Numbered from the stretch's first letter, positions 19,526 to 28,044 are shown. The stretch: DNA of 64,000 bases from Salinibacterium sp. ZJ70 (GCF_011751865.2 NZ_CP061770.1:434001-498000), one strand, 5' to 3'. Notes: generated by a model not told the origin, from the sequence alone. Translations and numbers: made by a program.

Positions 19526-19596
19526 ACGGGTTCCTTCCGAGCGTGCAGTGCATCTGACGCCTACGCGACAGTGTAGAACGCCCGTAGCATGGGCGG

Positions 19597-19872
19597 GTGC
19601 CCATCTCGTTGCGCAGTGTCATCCCGGTCTGGGTCGCGGCCGCCGTCGGCGCGATCGCGGTCGGAGTGTTCGCGTCGTCCGCACCTCTCGCGTGGCTTCC
19701 CGTCGTCATGGCCGGTGCCATCCTGCTGACCTTCGCGATCCAGCTCGGCGTGAGTCGGAAGGAGGGGTTCGTGGAGCGCATCGCCGCAAGTCTCGGGGGC
19801 GCGCTCGTGATCCTCGCGGCGGCGACCCTCGTGCTCTCGCTGTGGGCATCCTCCGTGTCCGGTGCGAACTGA
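19597..19872 (+). CDS. small three-helix membrane protein
   Basis: The GTG start at 19597 gives 91 residues with three hydrophobic helices (about 7-25, 30-50, 64-84). No charged motif is conserved to my knowledge. It is divergent from glnR with a 71-bp gap, and followed 22 bp later by a 36-codon gene. The gene order glnR / small membrane protein / nitrobindin-like / ygfZ seems conserved in Microbacteriaceae (memory, not checked). Confidence 0.65.
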   Translation: MPISLRSVIPVWVAAAVGAIAVGVFASSAPLAWLPVVMAGAILLTFAIQLGVSRKEGFVERIAASLGGALVILAAATLVLSLWASSVSGAN

Positions 19873-19894
19873 GCGGCGTGGGTAGAATCACACC

Positions 19895-20005
19895 ATGATG
19901 CTGGCGCTCGAGCTCTTCTTCATCGGCCTCCTCGGTCTCGCGACGCTCGCTATTGCGGGCGTCTCCGGGGTCGTGCTGTACAACCTCTTCCGCGGCCAGC
20001 GCTGA
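19895..20005 (+). CDS. 36-residue single-helix membrane peptide
   Basis: ATG ATG at 19895 opens a frame of 36 codons, a hydrophobic helix with a short basic tail (YNLFRGQR) and a TGA at 20003-20005. The tail would keep the C-terminus in the cytoplasm. The frame is in the same direction as its neighbours, starts 22 bp after one gene and ends 4 bp before the next. It is too short for ordinary ORF thresholds, but codon third positions are mostly G/C and the composition is clearly transmembrane. Confidence 0.6.
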   Translation: MMLALELFFIGLLGLATLAIAGVSGVVLYNLFRGQR

Positions 20006-20009
20006 GCTC

Positions 20010-20648
20010 GTGTTCGAGCTCGACGTCGATCTGCCGGCGGAACTTGTTCCGCTCTCCTGGCTGATCGGGGTCTGGGAGGGCAGCGGTGTGCTCGCCTACA
20101 AGGTGGGCGACGACATCGTCGAGCGCGAGTTCGGCCAGCGCGTGTCCTTCAGCCACGACGGCACCCCGCACCTCACCTATCGCAACGACGCGTGGCTGCT
20201 GCCCGAATCGGGTGAACCGGATGCCGACGCGGCCGCCGATGGTCCCGCATCCCCTCAGCCGCTCTTCTCCGAGATCGGATTCTGGCGGCTCTCTCGCCCG
20301 CTCGGCGACGGCGACAACGGTCCCGGCATGCTTCCGGCCACCGCTGCTCCCGCCTTCCAGACGGCGGATGAGGTCGAGACTCTCCGCAATGCCGACGGCG
20401 CCTTCGAGATCGAGGTGCTGCTCGTGCAGCCGGGGGGTGTGAGCGAGCTCTACCTCGGCCAGATCAAGGGCCCCCGCATCGACCTCGCGAGCGACGCCGT
20501 GCTGCGCTCCGCGACCGCCAAGGAGTACAGCTCCGCGACGCGCCTCTACGGGCTCGTCGACAACCATCTGCTGTGGGCGTGGGACATCGCCGCCCTCGGG
20601 CAGAGCCTGCGCACACACGCCTCGGGGCGACTCGCGAGGGCGGAATGA
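20010..20648 (+). CDS. nitrobindin-like (FABP/THAP4-type) heme-binding protein
   Basis: I place the start at GTG 20010, 4 bp after the small peptide gene, giving 212 residues. The family signature LSWLIGVWEGSGVL is at the N-terminus, and the barrel strands end with the C-terminal LLWAWDIAALGQ, where the heme-ligand His of nitrobindins normally lies. A visible His in VDNHLLWAWD fits the ligand position. Nitrobindins bind heme and isomerise peroxynitrite; a disordered P/A/D insert near residues 68-80 is lineage-specific. It overlaps ygfZ in an ATGA junction. Confidence 0.8.
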   Translation: MFELDVDLPAELVPLSWLIGVWEGSGVLAYKVGDDIVEREFGQRVSFSHDGTPHLTYRNDAWLLPESGEPDADAAADGPASPQPLFSEIGFWRLSRPLGDGDNGPGMLPATAAPAFQTADEVETLRNADGAFEIEVLLVQPGGVSELYLGQIKGPRIDLASDAVLRSATAKEYSSATRLYGLVDNHLLWAWDIAALGQSLRTHASGRLARAE

Positions 20649-21727
20649 CCTCCCCGTTCGCCGGCCGTGACGGCGCCGTCGGCGACCCGCCGCAGCACTA
20701 CGGCGACCCGATCGGCGAACAGCGGGGACTCGCATCCGGCGCGCGCATCGTCGACCTCTCGCACCGCGACGTGGTCACCGTCGCCGGCCCCGACCGCCTC
20801 ACCTGGATCGACTCGCTCACCAGCCAGTCGGTCGCGCGCCTCGCCCCCGGCGACTCCGCCGAGACGCTTCTGCTCGACCCCTCGGGGCGTGTGCAGTACG
20901 CCGCCCGCATCGTCGACGACGGCGAGACCGCCTGGCTTCTCATGGATGAGGGAACGGGTGCCGGATTCGCGGCGTTCCTCGAGCGGATGCGGTTCATGCT
21001 GCGCGTCGAGGTCGCGGATCGCAGCGCCGACTACGCGACGATCGGCACCTTCGGCGACGCCCCCGCCGCGACCGCGGTGTCGAACGACGTGCCGCTCGTG
21101 TGGTGCGACCCGTGGGCCGCCGTGCAGCCGGGAGGTCACCAGTACGCCTCCGGTGCGCACGACTACGCCGAGTGGACCTACCGTGAGGCGCTCGTCGAGC
21201 GCGCGCGTCTCAGCGAGCTCGCCGACCTCCCCGCAGCCGGCACCTACGCACTCGACGCCCTCCGCATCGCCGCGTGGCGGCCGCGCGCTTCCTCCGAGCT
21301 CGACGCCACCACCATCCCGCACGAACTCGACTGGCTGCGCTCCGCCGTGCACCTCGCGAAGGGCTGCTACCGCGGGCAGGAGACCGTCGCCAAGGTGCAC
21401 AACCTGGGCCACCCGCCGCGCCGCCTCGTGATGCTCCACCTCGACGGCTCCGACGCGGTGCTCCCCGAGCCTGGCGCCGAGGTGCGACTCGGGCGCCCGG
21501 ATGCCGACGGCGCCGTCGTCGGCCGTGTCACCGCATCCGCGCACCATCACGAACTCGGACCCATCGCGCTCGCCGTGGTGAAGCGCAGCGCCGACCCCGC
21601 ATCCGAGCTCACCGTCGACGCCGACGGCGTGCTCGTCCCGGCCGCCCAGGAGGTCATCGTGCCGCCGAGCGCCGGCGCCACCGCCGACGTGCCGCGCATC
21701 CCGCGCCTCGGCTCGGTCCGGCGCTAG
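20645..21727 (+). CDS. ygfZ: folate-binding protein YgfZ/GcvT family
   Basis: The 360-residue product contains the YgfZ signature KGCYRGQET (around residue 240), whose Cys is conserved in this family. The GcvT-like folate barrel is evident (RDVVTVAGPDRLTWIDSLTS at the N-terminus). YgfZ proteins use tetrahydrofolate to help assemble or repair iron-sulfur clusters. The gene starts in an ATGA overlap with the nitrobindin-like gene, so heme/NO and Fe-S protection may be linked. The stop TAG is directly followed by the GTG of the next gene. Confidence 0.92.
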   Translation: MTSPFAGRDGAVGDPPQHYGDPIGEQRGLASGARIVDLSHRDVVTVAGPDRLTWIDSLTSQSVARLAPGDSAETLLLDPSGRVQYAARIVDDGETAWLLMDEGTGAGFAAFLERMRFMLRVEVADRSADYATIGTFGDAPAATAVSNDVPLVWCDPWAAVQPGGHQYASGAHDYAEWTYREALVERARLSELADLPAAGTYALDALRIAAWRPRASSELDATTIPHELDWLRSAVHLAKGCYRGQETVAKVHNLGHPPRRLVMLHLDGSDAVLPEPGAEVRLGRPDADGAVVGRVTASAHHHELGPIALAVVKRSADPASELTVDADGVLVPAAQEVIVPPSAGATADVPRIPRLGSVRR

Positions 21728-22852
21728 GTGCGCGCCCGCGGGGACTCCTTCGGGAGCGAGCTCCGGCGACTCGAGAAGCGGGTGCGCCGACAGGCCGACA
21801 TCCGCGCCTCACTGCGACGCGTGGGGGAGTCGCTGCCCGCGATCGTGCAGATCCTCGTGGCGGTGGGCGTCGCCTACTCGATCACGCACTGGGGCCTCGG
21901 GCATGCGGTGCCGCTCCTCGCCGTCACGGTGACGATCAACTCGCTCGGGTTCGCGCGTGACGCGCGGCCGGTGCGTGTGGCCGAGACGGTGCTCGGCATC
22001 GTGCTCGGCGTGGTGCTGGGCGATGCGATCTCGATGCTCGTGGGCCGCGGGCTCTGGCAGCTGCTCATCGTGCTGGCCACGGTGCTGCTCGTCGGTCGGC
22101 TCATGGCGCAGAACCCCGCATTCTCGATCGCGGCCGCCGTGCCCTCGGCGATCGTGGTCATGCTCCCGGATGCGACGGTCGGTCCGTTCTCGCGCTCCCT
22201 CGACGCCCTGATCGGCGGGGTCGTGGCGCTCGCCGTCACCGCACTCGTTCCGCGGGATCCGCGCCGTGCCGCAGCCCGAGATGCGCGCGCCCTCTTCTCG
22301 GTGCTGCGCGAGTCGCTCGCCTCGATCGACGATGCGCTGCGTCACGCGGATCCGGGTGCCGCCGAGCTCGCCCTCACGCGCCTGCGCCGCACGCAGCCGC
22401 TCATCGACGCCTGGACCGCGTCCCTCGACACGGCCGTCTCGATCGCGCGCATCTCGCCGTGGGTGCGCCGGCACCTGGGAGAGCTGAAGCGCCTCACGCG
22501 CGTGCTGCGGGTCGCCGATCTCGCGGTGCGGCACATCCGCACGCTCTCCCGGCGCATCGACTTCCTCGTGCGCGACGGGCGCCCGCGCCCCGAGCTCGCG
22601 GAGCTGCTGCTCGCGATCACGCACGCGGTGCGGCTGCTGGGGGAGTCGATCGACGAGCCGACGCGCGCCGATGTCGCCCGCCTCGAGCTCGCGGGCCTCG
22701 CGGAGCGCCTCGACCCGGAGGTCGTGGTGCCGGGTGCGCCCGTCACCGATGCGGCCGTCGTGCTGATGCTGCGCCCGCTCATGGTCGACCTGCTCGACGG
22801 CGCGGGCCTCGACCCCGACGCCGCGCGCGCCCTCCTCCCGAAGCTCGACTGA
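21728..22852 (+). CDS. FUSC/aromatic-acid-exporter-like membrane protein
   Basis: The GTG start touches the stop of ygfZ. Residues about 37-175 contain four to six hydrophobic helices in the FUSC/ArAE pattern (VVLGDAISMLVGRG and AVPSAIVVMLPDA). The C-terminal 190 residues are cytoplasmic and helical, rich in Arg/Leu. Half-size FUSC proteins like this probably act as dimers; substrate unknown. Transcribed with the preceding genes and followed by hairpin copy 2. Confidence 0.75.
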   Translation: MRARGDSFGSELRRLEKRVRRQADIRASLRRVGESLPAIVQILVAVGVAYSITHWGLGHAVPLLAVTVTINSLGFARDARPVRVAETVLGIVLGVVLGDAISMLVGRGLWQLLIVLATVLLVGRLMAQNPAFSIAAAVPSAIVVMLPDATVGPFSRSLDALIGGVVALAVTALVPRDPRRAAARDARALFSVLRESLASIDDALRHADPGAAELALTRLRRTQPLIDAWTASLDTAVSIARISPWVRRHLGELKRLTRVLRVADLAVRHIRTLSRRIDFLVRDGRPRPELAELLLAITHAVRLLGESIDEPTRADVARLELAGLAERLDPEVVVPGAPVTDAAVVLMLRPLMVDLLDGAGLDPDAARALLPKLD

Positions 22853-22878
22853 CGCGCGGGCCCTGCCGCACCAGACCC

Positions 22879-22936
22879 CGAGGTGTCAGTTTGTGCCGCC
22901 TCGCGCCGGGCGCGGGCGGCACAAACTGACACCTCG
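22879..22936. repeat. long perfect hairpin repeat, copy 2
   Basis: Arms of 22 bp (22879-22900 and 22915-22936) are perfectly complementary around a 14-nt loop. The arm core GGTGTCAGTTTGTGCCGC differs from copy 1 (15653-15710) by one base, with the compensating change in the other arm. It lies between convergent genes and can serve both as a terminator. Confidence 0.9.
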
Positions 22937-22968
22937 CGGGGTAGGTGGCGGAGGGCTTGCGGATGCGG

Positions 22969-23769
22969 TCAGCGCGGGGCGACGGCGGACCACGGGAGCG
23001 TCAGCTCCCCGAGGCGGAAGCGCCCGCGTCCGCCGAGGGGTGGCGTCGAGAGCACAGGCCAGCCCGCGTCGCGCACCGTCGCGACCGTCGCCTGCCAGCG
23101 CTGCACCGGTCCGTAGACGCCGAGGGCCGCGTGCGTCGCCCACGCCCGGTCGAGATCCACGAGGAGGTCGTGGATGCGCTCGCCCGGCACATTGCGATGG
23201 ATGAGCGCCTTCGGCAGGCGCTCCGCGACGATCGACGGCGCCTCGAGCTCCGCGAGCCGCAGGCCGATCGTGAACCACTGGGGCCCGGATGCGTCGAGCG
23301 TCACCCAGCTGCCCACCCGCCCCAGTTCGCTGCAGGTGCCCTCGACGAGCGCGCCTCCGGGCGCGAGGCGCGCCAGCATCCGCGCCCACGCATCCGGCAC
23401 CTCCGACTCGTCATACTGCCGCAGCACGTTGAGGGCACGGATGATGGCAGGTCGACGCTCGCCCGTCGGCACCTCGAAGCCGCCCAGGCGGAAGCTCACA
23501 CCCGGGCGTGCGGCGAGCGACGCGATGCGCACCCGCTCGGGGTCGATCTCGATGCCGATCACCTCGACATCCGGGCGCACCGCCGACAGACGCTCATGCA
23601 GCTCGTTCGACGTCGTGGCGGATGCGCCGTAGCCGAGGTCGACGACGAGCGGATCGGCGGCGGTGCGGAACGCGGGCAGGGCGGCGATCCAGCGATCCAC
23701 GCGGCGCAGGCGATTCGCGCCCGTCGTGCCGCGCGTGATGCGGCCCTCCGGCTTGCTCGCTCTGCTCAT
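22969..23769 (-). CDS. class I SAM-dependent methyltransferase-like protein
   Basis: The glycine-rich SAM motif appears as [20 protein letters not shown] and the following acidic strand as [11 protein letters not shown]. The C-terminal half is helical and family-specific. The substrate is unknown. The start is ambiguous: GTG at 23778 has no clear ribosome site, while ATG at 23769 has AGGAGG directly adjacent; I give the latter. It is divergent from gpmA with about 38 bp between starts. Confidence 0.75.
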   Translation of the reverse strand: MSRASKPEGRITRGTTGANRLRRVDRWIAALPAFRTAADPLVVDLGYGASATTSNELHERLSAVRPDVEVIGIEIDPERVRIASLAARPGVSFRLGGFEVPTGERRPAIIRALNVLRQYDESEVPDAWARMLARLAPGGALVEGTCSELGRVGSWVTLDASGPQWFTIGLRLAELEAPSIVAERLPKALIHRNVPGERIHDLLVDLDRAWATHAALGVYGPVQRWQATVATVRDAGWPVLSTPPLGGRGRFRLGELTLPWSAVAPR

Positions 23770-23807
23770 CCTCCTCACGCTACCCGCGCGTCGGTAGGCT
23801 GGAGCGC

Positions 23808-24554
23808 ATGTCCTCCACCCTCATCCTGTTGCGCCACGGCAACTCCGAATGGAACCAGAAGAACCTCTTCACCGGATGGGTCGACGTGCGACTCTCCGAG
23901 CAGGGCGTCATCGAGGCGAAGCGCGCCGGCGAGATGCTCTCCGAGTCGGGCCTCAAGCCCGAGGTCCTCTACACGAGCCTCCTCACCCGCGCCATCCAGA
24001 CCGCGAACCTCGCCCTCGAGGTCGCCGATCGTCTGTGGATCCCGGTGAAGCGCTCCTGGCGCCTCAACGAGCGCCACTACGGCGCCCTTCAGGGCCTCGA
24101 TAAGGCCGAGACGCTTGAGAAGTACGGCCCCGAGCTGTTCCAGACCTGGCGCCGCAGCTTCGACACCCCGCCACCCCCGCTCGCGGATGACGCCGAGTAC
24201 AGCCAGGTGGGCGACGAGCGCTACGCCGACATCCCGGATGCCGAGCTGCCGCGCACCGAGAGCCTCAAGCTCGTCATCGAGCGGATGCTGCCCTACTGGG
24301 AGTCCGACATCACGAAGGACCTCGCGGCGGGCAAGACGGTGCTCGTCACGGCCCACGGCAACTCGCTGCGCGCGCTCGTGAAGCACCTCGAAGGCATCTC
24401 GGATGACGCGATCGCCGAGCTCAACATCCCCACGGGCATCCCGCTCGTGTACGAGCTCGACGACGACTTCCGCCCCACGGGCCCCGGCCGCTACCTCGAC
24501 CCGGAGGCCGCCGCCGCCGGCGCCGCCGCGGTCGCCGCGCAGGGCAAGAAGTAA
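23808..24554 (+). CDS. gpmA: 2,3-bisphosphoglycerate-dependent phosphoglycerate mutase
   Basis: The 248-residue enzyme interconverts 3- and 2-phosphoglycerate in glycolysis. The phospho-accepting histidine is in [10 protein letters not shown], the substrate-binding region in [15 protein letters not shown], and the second histidine in [10 protein letters not shown]. The length is the family norm. A strong hairpin follows 19 bp after the stop. Confidence 0.97.
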   Translation: MSSTLILLRHGNSEWNQKNLFTGWVDVRLSEQGVIEAKRAGEMLSESGLKPEVLYTSLLTRAIQTANLALEVADRLWIPVKRSWRLNERHYGALQGLDKAETLEKYGPELFQTWRRSFDTPPPPLADDAEYSQVGDERYADIPDAELPRTESLKLVIERMLPYWESDITKDLAAGKTVLVTAHGNSLRALVKHLEGISDDAIAELNIPTGIPLVYELDDDFRPTGPGRYLDPEAAAAGAAAVAAQGKK

Positions 24555-24573
24555 CCAGCACCTCTGGTTTCAG

Positions 24574-24603
24574 GAAGGGCGTCGACTGCGGTCGACGCCC
24601 TTC
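24574..24603 (+). terminator. hairpin terminator after gpmA
   Basis: A 13-bp perfect stem (24574-24586 with 24591-24603) and a TGCG loop lie 19 bp after the stop of gpmA. The following bases GCTGTTGTTC are only moderately T-rich, as is common in high-GC actinobacteria. Confidence 0.75.
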
Positions 24604-24646
24604 GCTGTTGTTCAGAGGGCGACATCGCCCTAGCTGAACGGGTGGA

Positions 24647-25057
24647 TCAGGCGGATGCCGCCGTGAGGCTTCCGAGCGGGACCACGGGTGCGGTCGGCTG
24701 AGCGAAATCGATGTTGACGGTCTTCCAGCGCTGCAGCGCGGGCGCAACCCAGAACAGGTAGATGCCGAGCGTGATGATCGACAGCAGGAACCACTTGATC
24801 CAATGTCCGAAGAGGCCGGTCGCCGAGCCGGTGAACACGAGCTGCTGCCCGTCGATGAACGTGTGCTTAGCCTTCCAGCGTTCGGTGAGGACGAGCGCGA
24901 ACGGGTAGCAGATACCCAGGGTGAGGGTGGTGATGGCAGCGCCACTCGCGCTCGTCCCCCTAGAGGGGCAGACTGGGTCGGAACCCCCAGGAGGCTCTCC
25001 ATGCTCGTCGCTTTCTCCGTCGCCCCCACCAGCAGCAATGTCGATGGTTCGATCCAC
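24647..25057 (-). CDS. DUF898-like membrane protein, 5' end uncertain
   Basis: The C-terminal 85 residues match the DUF898 pattern: TLTLGICYPFALVLTERWKA, then GLFGHWIKWFLLSIITLGIY and FWVAPALQRWK, with two membrane helices. The only in-frame start (ATG 25057) gives a charged N-terminus that is antisense to the thiamine-binding gene at 25001, which is unlikely to be real. Members of this family usually have more residues before the first helix. The gene may be 5'-truncated, or use a non-standard start near 24960. Confidence 0.45.
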   Translation of the reverse strand: MDRTIDIAAGGGDGESDEHGEPPGGSDPVCPSRGTSASGAAITTLTLGICYPFALVLTERWKAKHTFIDGQQLVFTGSATGLFGHWIKWFLLSIITLGIYLFWVAPALQRWKTVNIDFAQPTAPVVPLGSLTAASA

Positions 25058-25312
25058 GATGCCGTCGCGGCTGCCGTGAAGGTGGTGCGCGAGTCGGGGC
25101 TGCCGAACCGCACGACATCGATGTTCACGGAGATCGAGGGCGAGTGGGACGAGGTGTTCGACGTCGTGAAGCGCGCGACGGAGGCGGTCGCCGCCTATGG
25201 GTCGCGCGTCTCGCTCGTGCTGAAGGCCGACATCCGTCCGGGTCGCACGGGGGAGATCGACGGCAAGATCGAGCGCCTCGAGCGTGCAATCGAGGATGGC
25301 CGCGGGAGCTGA
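25001..25312 (+). CDS. thiamine-binding (DUF77/MTH1187) family protein
   Basis: ATG 25001 follows CAGGAGG. The 103-residue product has the ferredoxin-like fold signature of the family: MLVAFSVAPTSSN, then IHDAVAAAVKVVRESGL, TSMFTEIEGEWDEVF and SLVLKADIRPG. Members form tetramers that bind thiamine or hydroxymethylpyrimidine-like ligands. It is 2 bp upstream of the TfoX-like gene. Confidence 0.85.
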   Translation: MLVAFSVAPTSSNVDGSIHDAVAAAVKVVRESGLPNRTTSMFTEIEGEWDEVFDVVKRATEAVAAYGSRVSLVLKADIRPGRTGEIDGKIERLERAIEDGRGS

Positions 25313-25314
25313 CC

Positions 25315-25650
25315 ATGAGCGGCGTGCAGCAGATCCTGGTCGCGAGGCTCCGCGATCTGCTGGACGGCGTGGGCGCGGTGCGCGAGGTGCCGATGTTCGG
25401 CGGGCGGGCGTTCATGCTGGATGACCGCATGGTCGTGAGCGCAAAGCAGTCGGGTGGGCTGCTGGTGCGGGTGCCGCCTGAGCGACACGCGGAGCTGCTG
25501 TCGCGTCCTGGGGCGGCGCAGGCCACGATAGGTGCCGACCGCACGATGGGCGTCGGATGGATCGAGGTCTCCCATGACGACATCTCTGAGGATGCCGACC
25601 TCGAGTTCTGGGTCGATCTCGCGGTGACGCACCGCGCCGCGCAGGCGTGA
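25315..25650 (+). CDS. TfoX N-terminal domain protein
   Basis: The 111-residue product matches the stand-alone TfoX N-terminal domain, with the strings VREVPMFGGRAFMLDDRM and GGLLVRVPPERHAELL. Function is unknown outside competence control in gamma-proteobacteria; actinobacterial copies are common and unlinked to DNA uptake. It starts 2 bp after the thiamine-binding gene and is probably co-transcribed. Confidence 0.85.
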   Translation: MSGVQQILVARLRDLLDGVGAVREVPMFGGRAFMLDDRMVVSAKQSGGLLVRVPPERHAELLSRPGAAQATIGADRTMGVGWIEVSHDDISEDADLEFWVDLAVTHRAAQA

Positions 25651-25689
25651 CCCGCTCCCCCTGAGCGTGGGCGCCCGTCTCGGCAGATA

Positions 25690-25708
25690 TACTTCCATTT
25701 CGAAAGTA
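25690..25708. promoter_or_regulatory. putative MarR operator
   Basis: The imperfect palindrome TACTTCCATTTCGAAAGTA lies 8 bp upstream of the marR-type gene start. It overlaps a TATACT-like -10 box (25688-25693). MarR repressors usually bind such sites in their own promoters. Confidence 0.5.
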
Positions 25709-25716
25709 GGTGACGG

Positions 25717-26232
25717 ATGGCTCGCAAGCTCGATCGCACGGAACCGGCGCAGGCCGCTCCGCGCATCCCGCACTACGCCAACGACGTGACGCAGTCGCTC
25801 GTCCGCGTGACGCAGATCTGGATGTCGGTCGACTACCACGCGCAGTTCGGCCGGCCCTCTGGCATCCCCGACGAACCGCACGCCGTCGCCACGATCTTCC
25901 AGCTCGTCTGGCGGGGGCCGATGCGCCCGACCGCGCTCGCCGCAGCCCTCGGTATCTCCGCCGCCGGGACGAGCCGCCTTCTCGAGGCGCTCGCGAACGC
26001 GGGCCTCGTCACGCGCACACCCGATCCGGATGACGCGCGCGCCACCCTCATCGCCCTCACCGAGCAGGGGGTCGCCGCGGCGACCATGCTGCACGAGGAG
26101 GGGGACCGCCTGTCTCAGCGCCTGCTCGCCGGATGGAGCGACGACGAGCGCAGCACCTTCACCCGACTCCTGCACCGCTACGCCGACGCCGTCGAGGACG
26201 ACGCCCGCGCAGCACGACCCACCCGCCCCTGA
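25717..26232 (+). CDS. MarR-family regulator
   Basis: The 171-residue product has a winged helix typical of MarR: MRPTALAAALGISAAGTSRL as the HTH, then the wing VTRTPDPDDARATLIALTEQ. It is followed 15 bp later by the SDR gene 26248-27114, so it probably controls that enzyme in response to a small aromatic or steroidal ligand. A palindrome in its promoter (25690-25708) is the likely operator. The N-terminal 25 residues are longer than usual for the family. Confidence 0.85.
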   Translation: MARKLDRTEPAQAAPRIPHYANDVTQSLVRVTQIWMSVDYHAQFGRPSGIPDEPHAVATIFQLVWRGPMRPTALAAALGISAAGTSRLLEALANAGLVTRTPDPDDARATLIALTEQGVAAATMLHEEGDRLSQRLLAGWSDDERSTFTRLLHRYADAVEDDARAARPTRP

Positions 26233-26247
26233 AAGGACACCCGCACC

Positions 26248-27114
26248 ATGACCACATTCGCTGTCACCGGCTCCGCCTCCGGAATGGGCAAGGCCTCCGC
26301 TGAGCGCCTGCGCGCGGCCGGCCACACCGTGATCGGCATCGACCTCAAGGATGCCGACGTCATCGCCGACCTGTCGACGGCCGAGGGCCGCCAGTCCGCC
26401 GTCGCCGCCGTGCTCGAGAAGACCGGCGGCGTGCTCGACGGCGCCGTACTCGCGGCCGGTCTCGGACCGCACCCGGGCCGCGAGAAGCTCATCGCCCAGG
26501 TGAACTACTTCGGCGTGATCGATCTGCTCACCGGATGGCACGACGCCTTCGCGAAGGCCGGCGACGCGCGCGTCGTCGTGTTCGGTTCGAACGCCACCAC
26601 CTCGACCCCGATGGTGCCCGCCAAGACGGTGCGCGCGTTCCTCGAGGGCGACGCGGAGGCGGCGATCGCCGCGACCCGCAAGTTCAAAGACAGCGCCTCG
26701 GCGATGGTCTACGCCGGTTCGAAGATCGCCGTCTCGCGCTGGGTTCGTCGCAACGCGGTCACGCCCGAGTGGGCCGAGGCGGGCATCCGCGTGAACGTGG
26801 TCGCTCCTGGCGCGATCCTCACCCCCATGGTCGAGGCGCAGCTCGCCGACCCGCACCAGCGCGGCGCCATCGAGGCGTTCCCGGTGCCGGTGGGCCGCCA
26901 CGGGCAGGCCGAGGAGGTCGCCGAGGCTGTCATGTTCCTGCTGGGGCCTGCATCCGGCTTCATGGTCGGCACGGTGCTGTTCGTCGACGGCGGCACGGAC
27001 GCCTACTTCCGCGCCGACGATTGGCCCACGCAGGTGCCGTTCACGGGTCTGCGTCGCTACATCCGCCTCGCTCGCGAGTACGCGGCGCGCAAGGGCGTCA
27101 AGCCGATCGTCTGA
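26248..27114 (+). CDS. 3-alpha-hydroxysteroid dehydrogenase/carbonyl reductase-like SDR
   Basis: The 288-residue short-chain dehydrogenase has the cofactor motif TGSASGMGKA, the acidic NAD loop GIDLKDADVIADLSTAEGR and the YxxxK catalytic motif YAGSKIAVSRW. The D-x-K-D-A-x-V-I-A-D-L-S-T-A-E-G-R phrase, GLGPH and VNYFG closely resemble 3-alpha-HSD/carbonyl reductase of Comamonas testosteroni (HsdA, as I remember it). That enzyme oxidises the 3-alpha-hydroxyl of steroids, a first step in bile-acid or androsterone use. It is about 30 residues longer at the C-terminus. Probably one transcript with marR, ended by the hairpin at 27147. Confidence 0.8.
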   Translation: MTTFAVTGSASGMGKASAERLRAAGHTVIGIDLKDADVIADLSTAEGRQSAVAAVLEKTGGVLDGAVLAAGLGPHPGREKLIAQVNYFGVIDLLTGWHDAFAKAGDARVVVFGSNATTSTPMVPAKTVRAFLEGDAEAAIAATRKFKDSASAMVYAGSKIAVSRWVRRNAVTPEWAEAGIRVNVVAPGAILTPMVEAQLADPHQRGAIEAFPVPVGRHGQAEEVAEAVMFLLGPASGFMVGTVLFVDGGTDAYFRADDWPTQVPFTGLRRYIRLAREYAARKGVKPIV

Positions 27115-27146
27115 GGCGACGCTGGCGCGGCAGTGCGCCAGCGATC

Positions 27147-27181
27147 GCAGTGGGACACCCGTGCTGCGGGTGTCCCACTGC
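27147..27181 (+). terminator. hairpin terminator after the steroid SDR
   Basis: A 15-bp perfect stem with a 5-nt loop (arms 27147-27161 and 27167-27181) lies 33 bp after the SDR stop. No long T run follows. It separates the marR unit from the KstR2-controlled gene downstream. Confidence 0.75.
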
Positions 27182-27241
27182 CGTCGGGCGGCGGGGCGCG
27201 TTGACGTGAGGGCTGAGCGCGGCTTTACTGATCACGTCCTA

Positions 27242-27255
27242 AACAAGCGCTTGGT
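27242..27255. promoter_or_regulatory. KstR2-type operator (perfect)
   Basis: AACAAGCGCTTGGT matches the KstR2 consensus AnCAAGnnCTTGnT at all ten fixed positions. It lies 15 bp upstream of the ATG of the EthD-like gene. Confidence 0.8.
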
Positions 27256-27270
27256 TACTTGAGGAGCTCC

Positions 27271-28044
27271 ATGTTCGCCGACCTCGCCTTCTTCTCGTTC
27301 ATCGCGTTGACCGACCCCACCGCCCACCGCGCGTACAACGAGTGGCACCAGCTCGACCACCTCCCCGAGAACCTCGCGCTGCCCGGCGTCGCCCACGGCC
27401 AACGCTGGGCTCGTCGTGGCGAGTGCGGCCAGGCCGGTCGCACATCCCCCGAATTCGCGGGCGTCGACTACGCCGCGATGTATTGGTTCCGCTCGCCGCT
27501 CGAGGAGTCGCTGCGTGAGTGGGACCGGCTCGGCGAAGCGTCGTTCCAGTGGGGCCGCGGCCCGATCTTCCCGGGGGTCGCCCGCCCCTTCCTCGGCTTC
27601 TTCCGCCCCGTCGCCGGCATCGCCGCCGGGCGCATCGGCGTGAGCAGCGAGGTGCTGCCTTTCCGACCCAACCGCGGCGTCCACCTCACCATGTCGCGCT
27701 ACCGCGACCACCACGGGCTCGCGACTCACGAGCGCTACCGTTGGGAGAACTCCGAGCTGCTGCCCGCGCTCACCGGGCTTCCGGGCGTCGCCGGGGCGTG
27801 GACGTTCTCGTTCAGCCACGCTCAGCGTCACTCTTCGCTGTCGTTCGGAAACGACCAGTCACCCGAGCCTGGCAGCCTCCGGGTGCGCCTGGTCTACCTC
27901 GATGGCGACCCGATCGAGACCTCCGTCGCCATCGCACACACCACCGCCGAGGTCGACCGTTCGGCGACGGCCCTCGCCCGCGACGCCGAAGAGGTGCTGT
28001 TCTCGTCGCCGCTGTCGACGATCATCCCCTGGCAGGACTGGTAG
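27271..28044 (+). CDS. EthD-like (dimeric alpha-beta barrel) protein of unknown function
   Basis: ATG 27271 is preceded by GAGGAG at the right distance. The 257-residue product has no signal or membrane segment. It shows the phrase RAYNEWHQLDHLPENLALPG, which resembles the histidine-containing active-site strand of EthD/dimeric alpha-beta barrel enzymes. A second related half may follow around residues 125-165 (HLTMSRYRDHHGLATHERYR). A perfect KstR2 operator directly upstream makes it part of the steroid regulon, but no canonical step is assigned. It overlaps the convergent MFS gene by 23 bp. Confidence 0.7.
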   Translation: MFADLAFFSFIALTDPTAHRAYNEWHQLDHLPENLALPGVAHGQRWARRGECGQAGRTSPEFAGVDYAAMYWFRSPLEESLREWDRLGEASFQWGRGPIFPGVARPFLGFFRPVAGIAAGRIGVSSEVLPFRPNRGVHLTMSRYRDHHGLATHERYRWENSELLPALTGLPGVAGAWTFSFSHAQRHSSLSFGNDQSPEPGSLRVRLVYLDGDPIETSVAIAHTTAEVDRSATALARDAEEVLFSSPLSTIIPWQDW

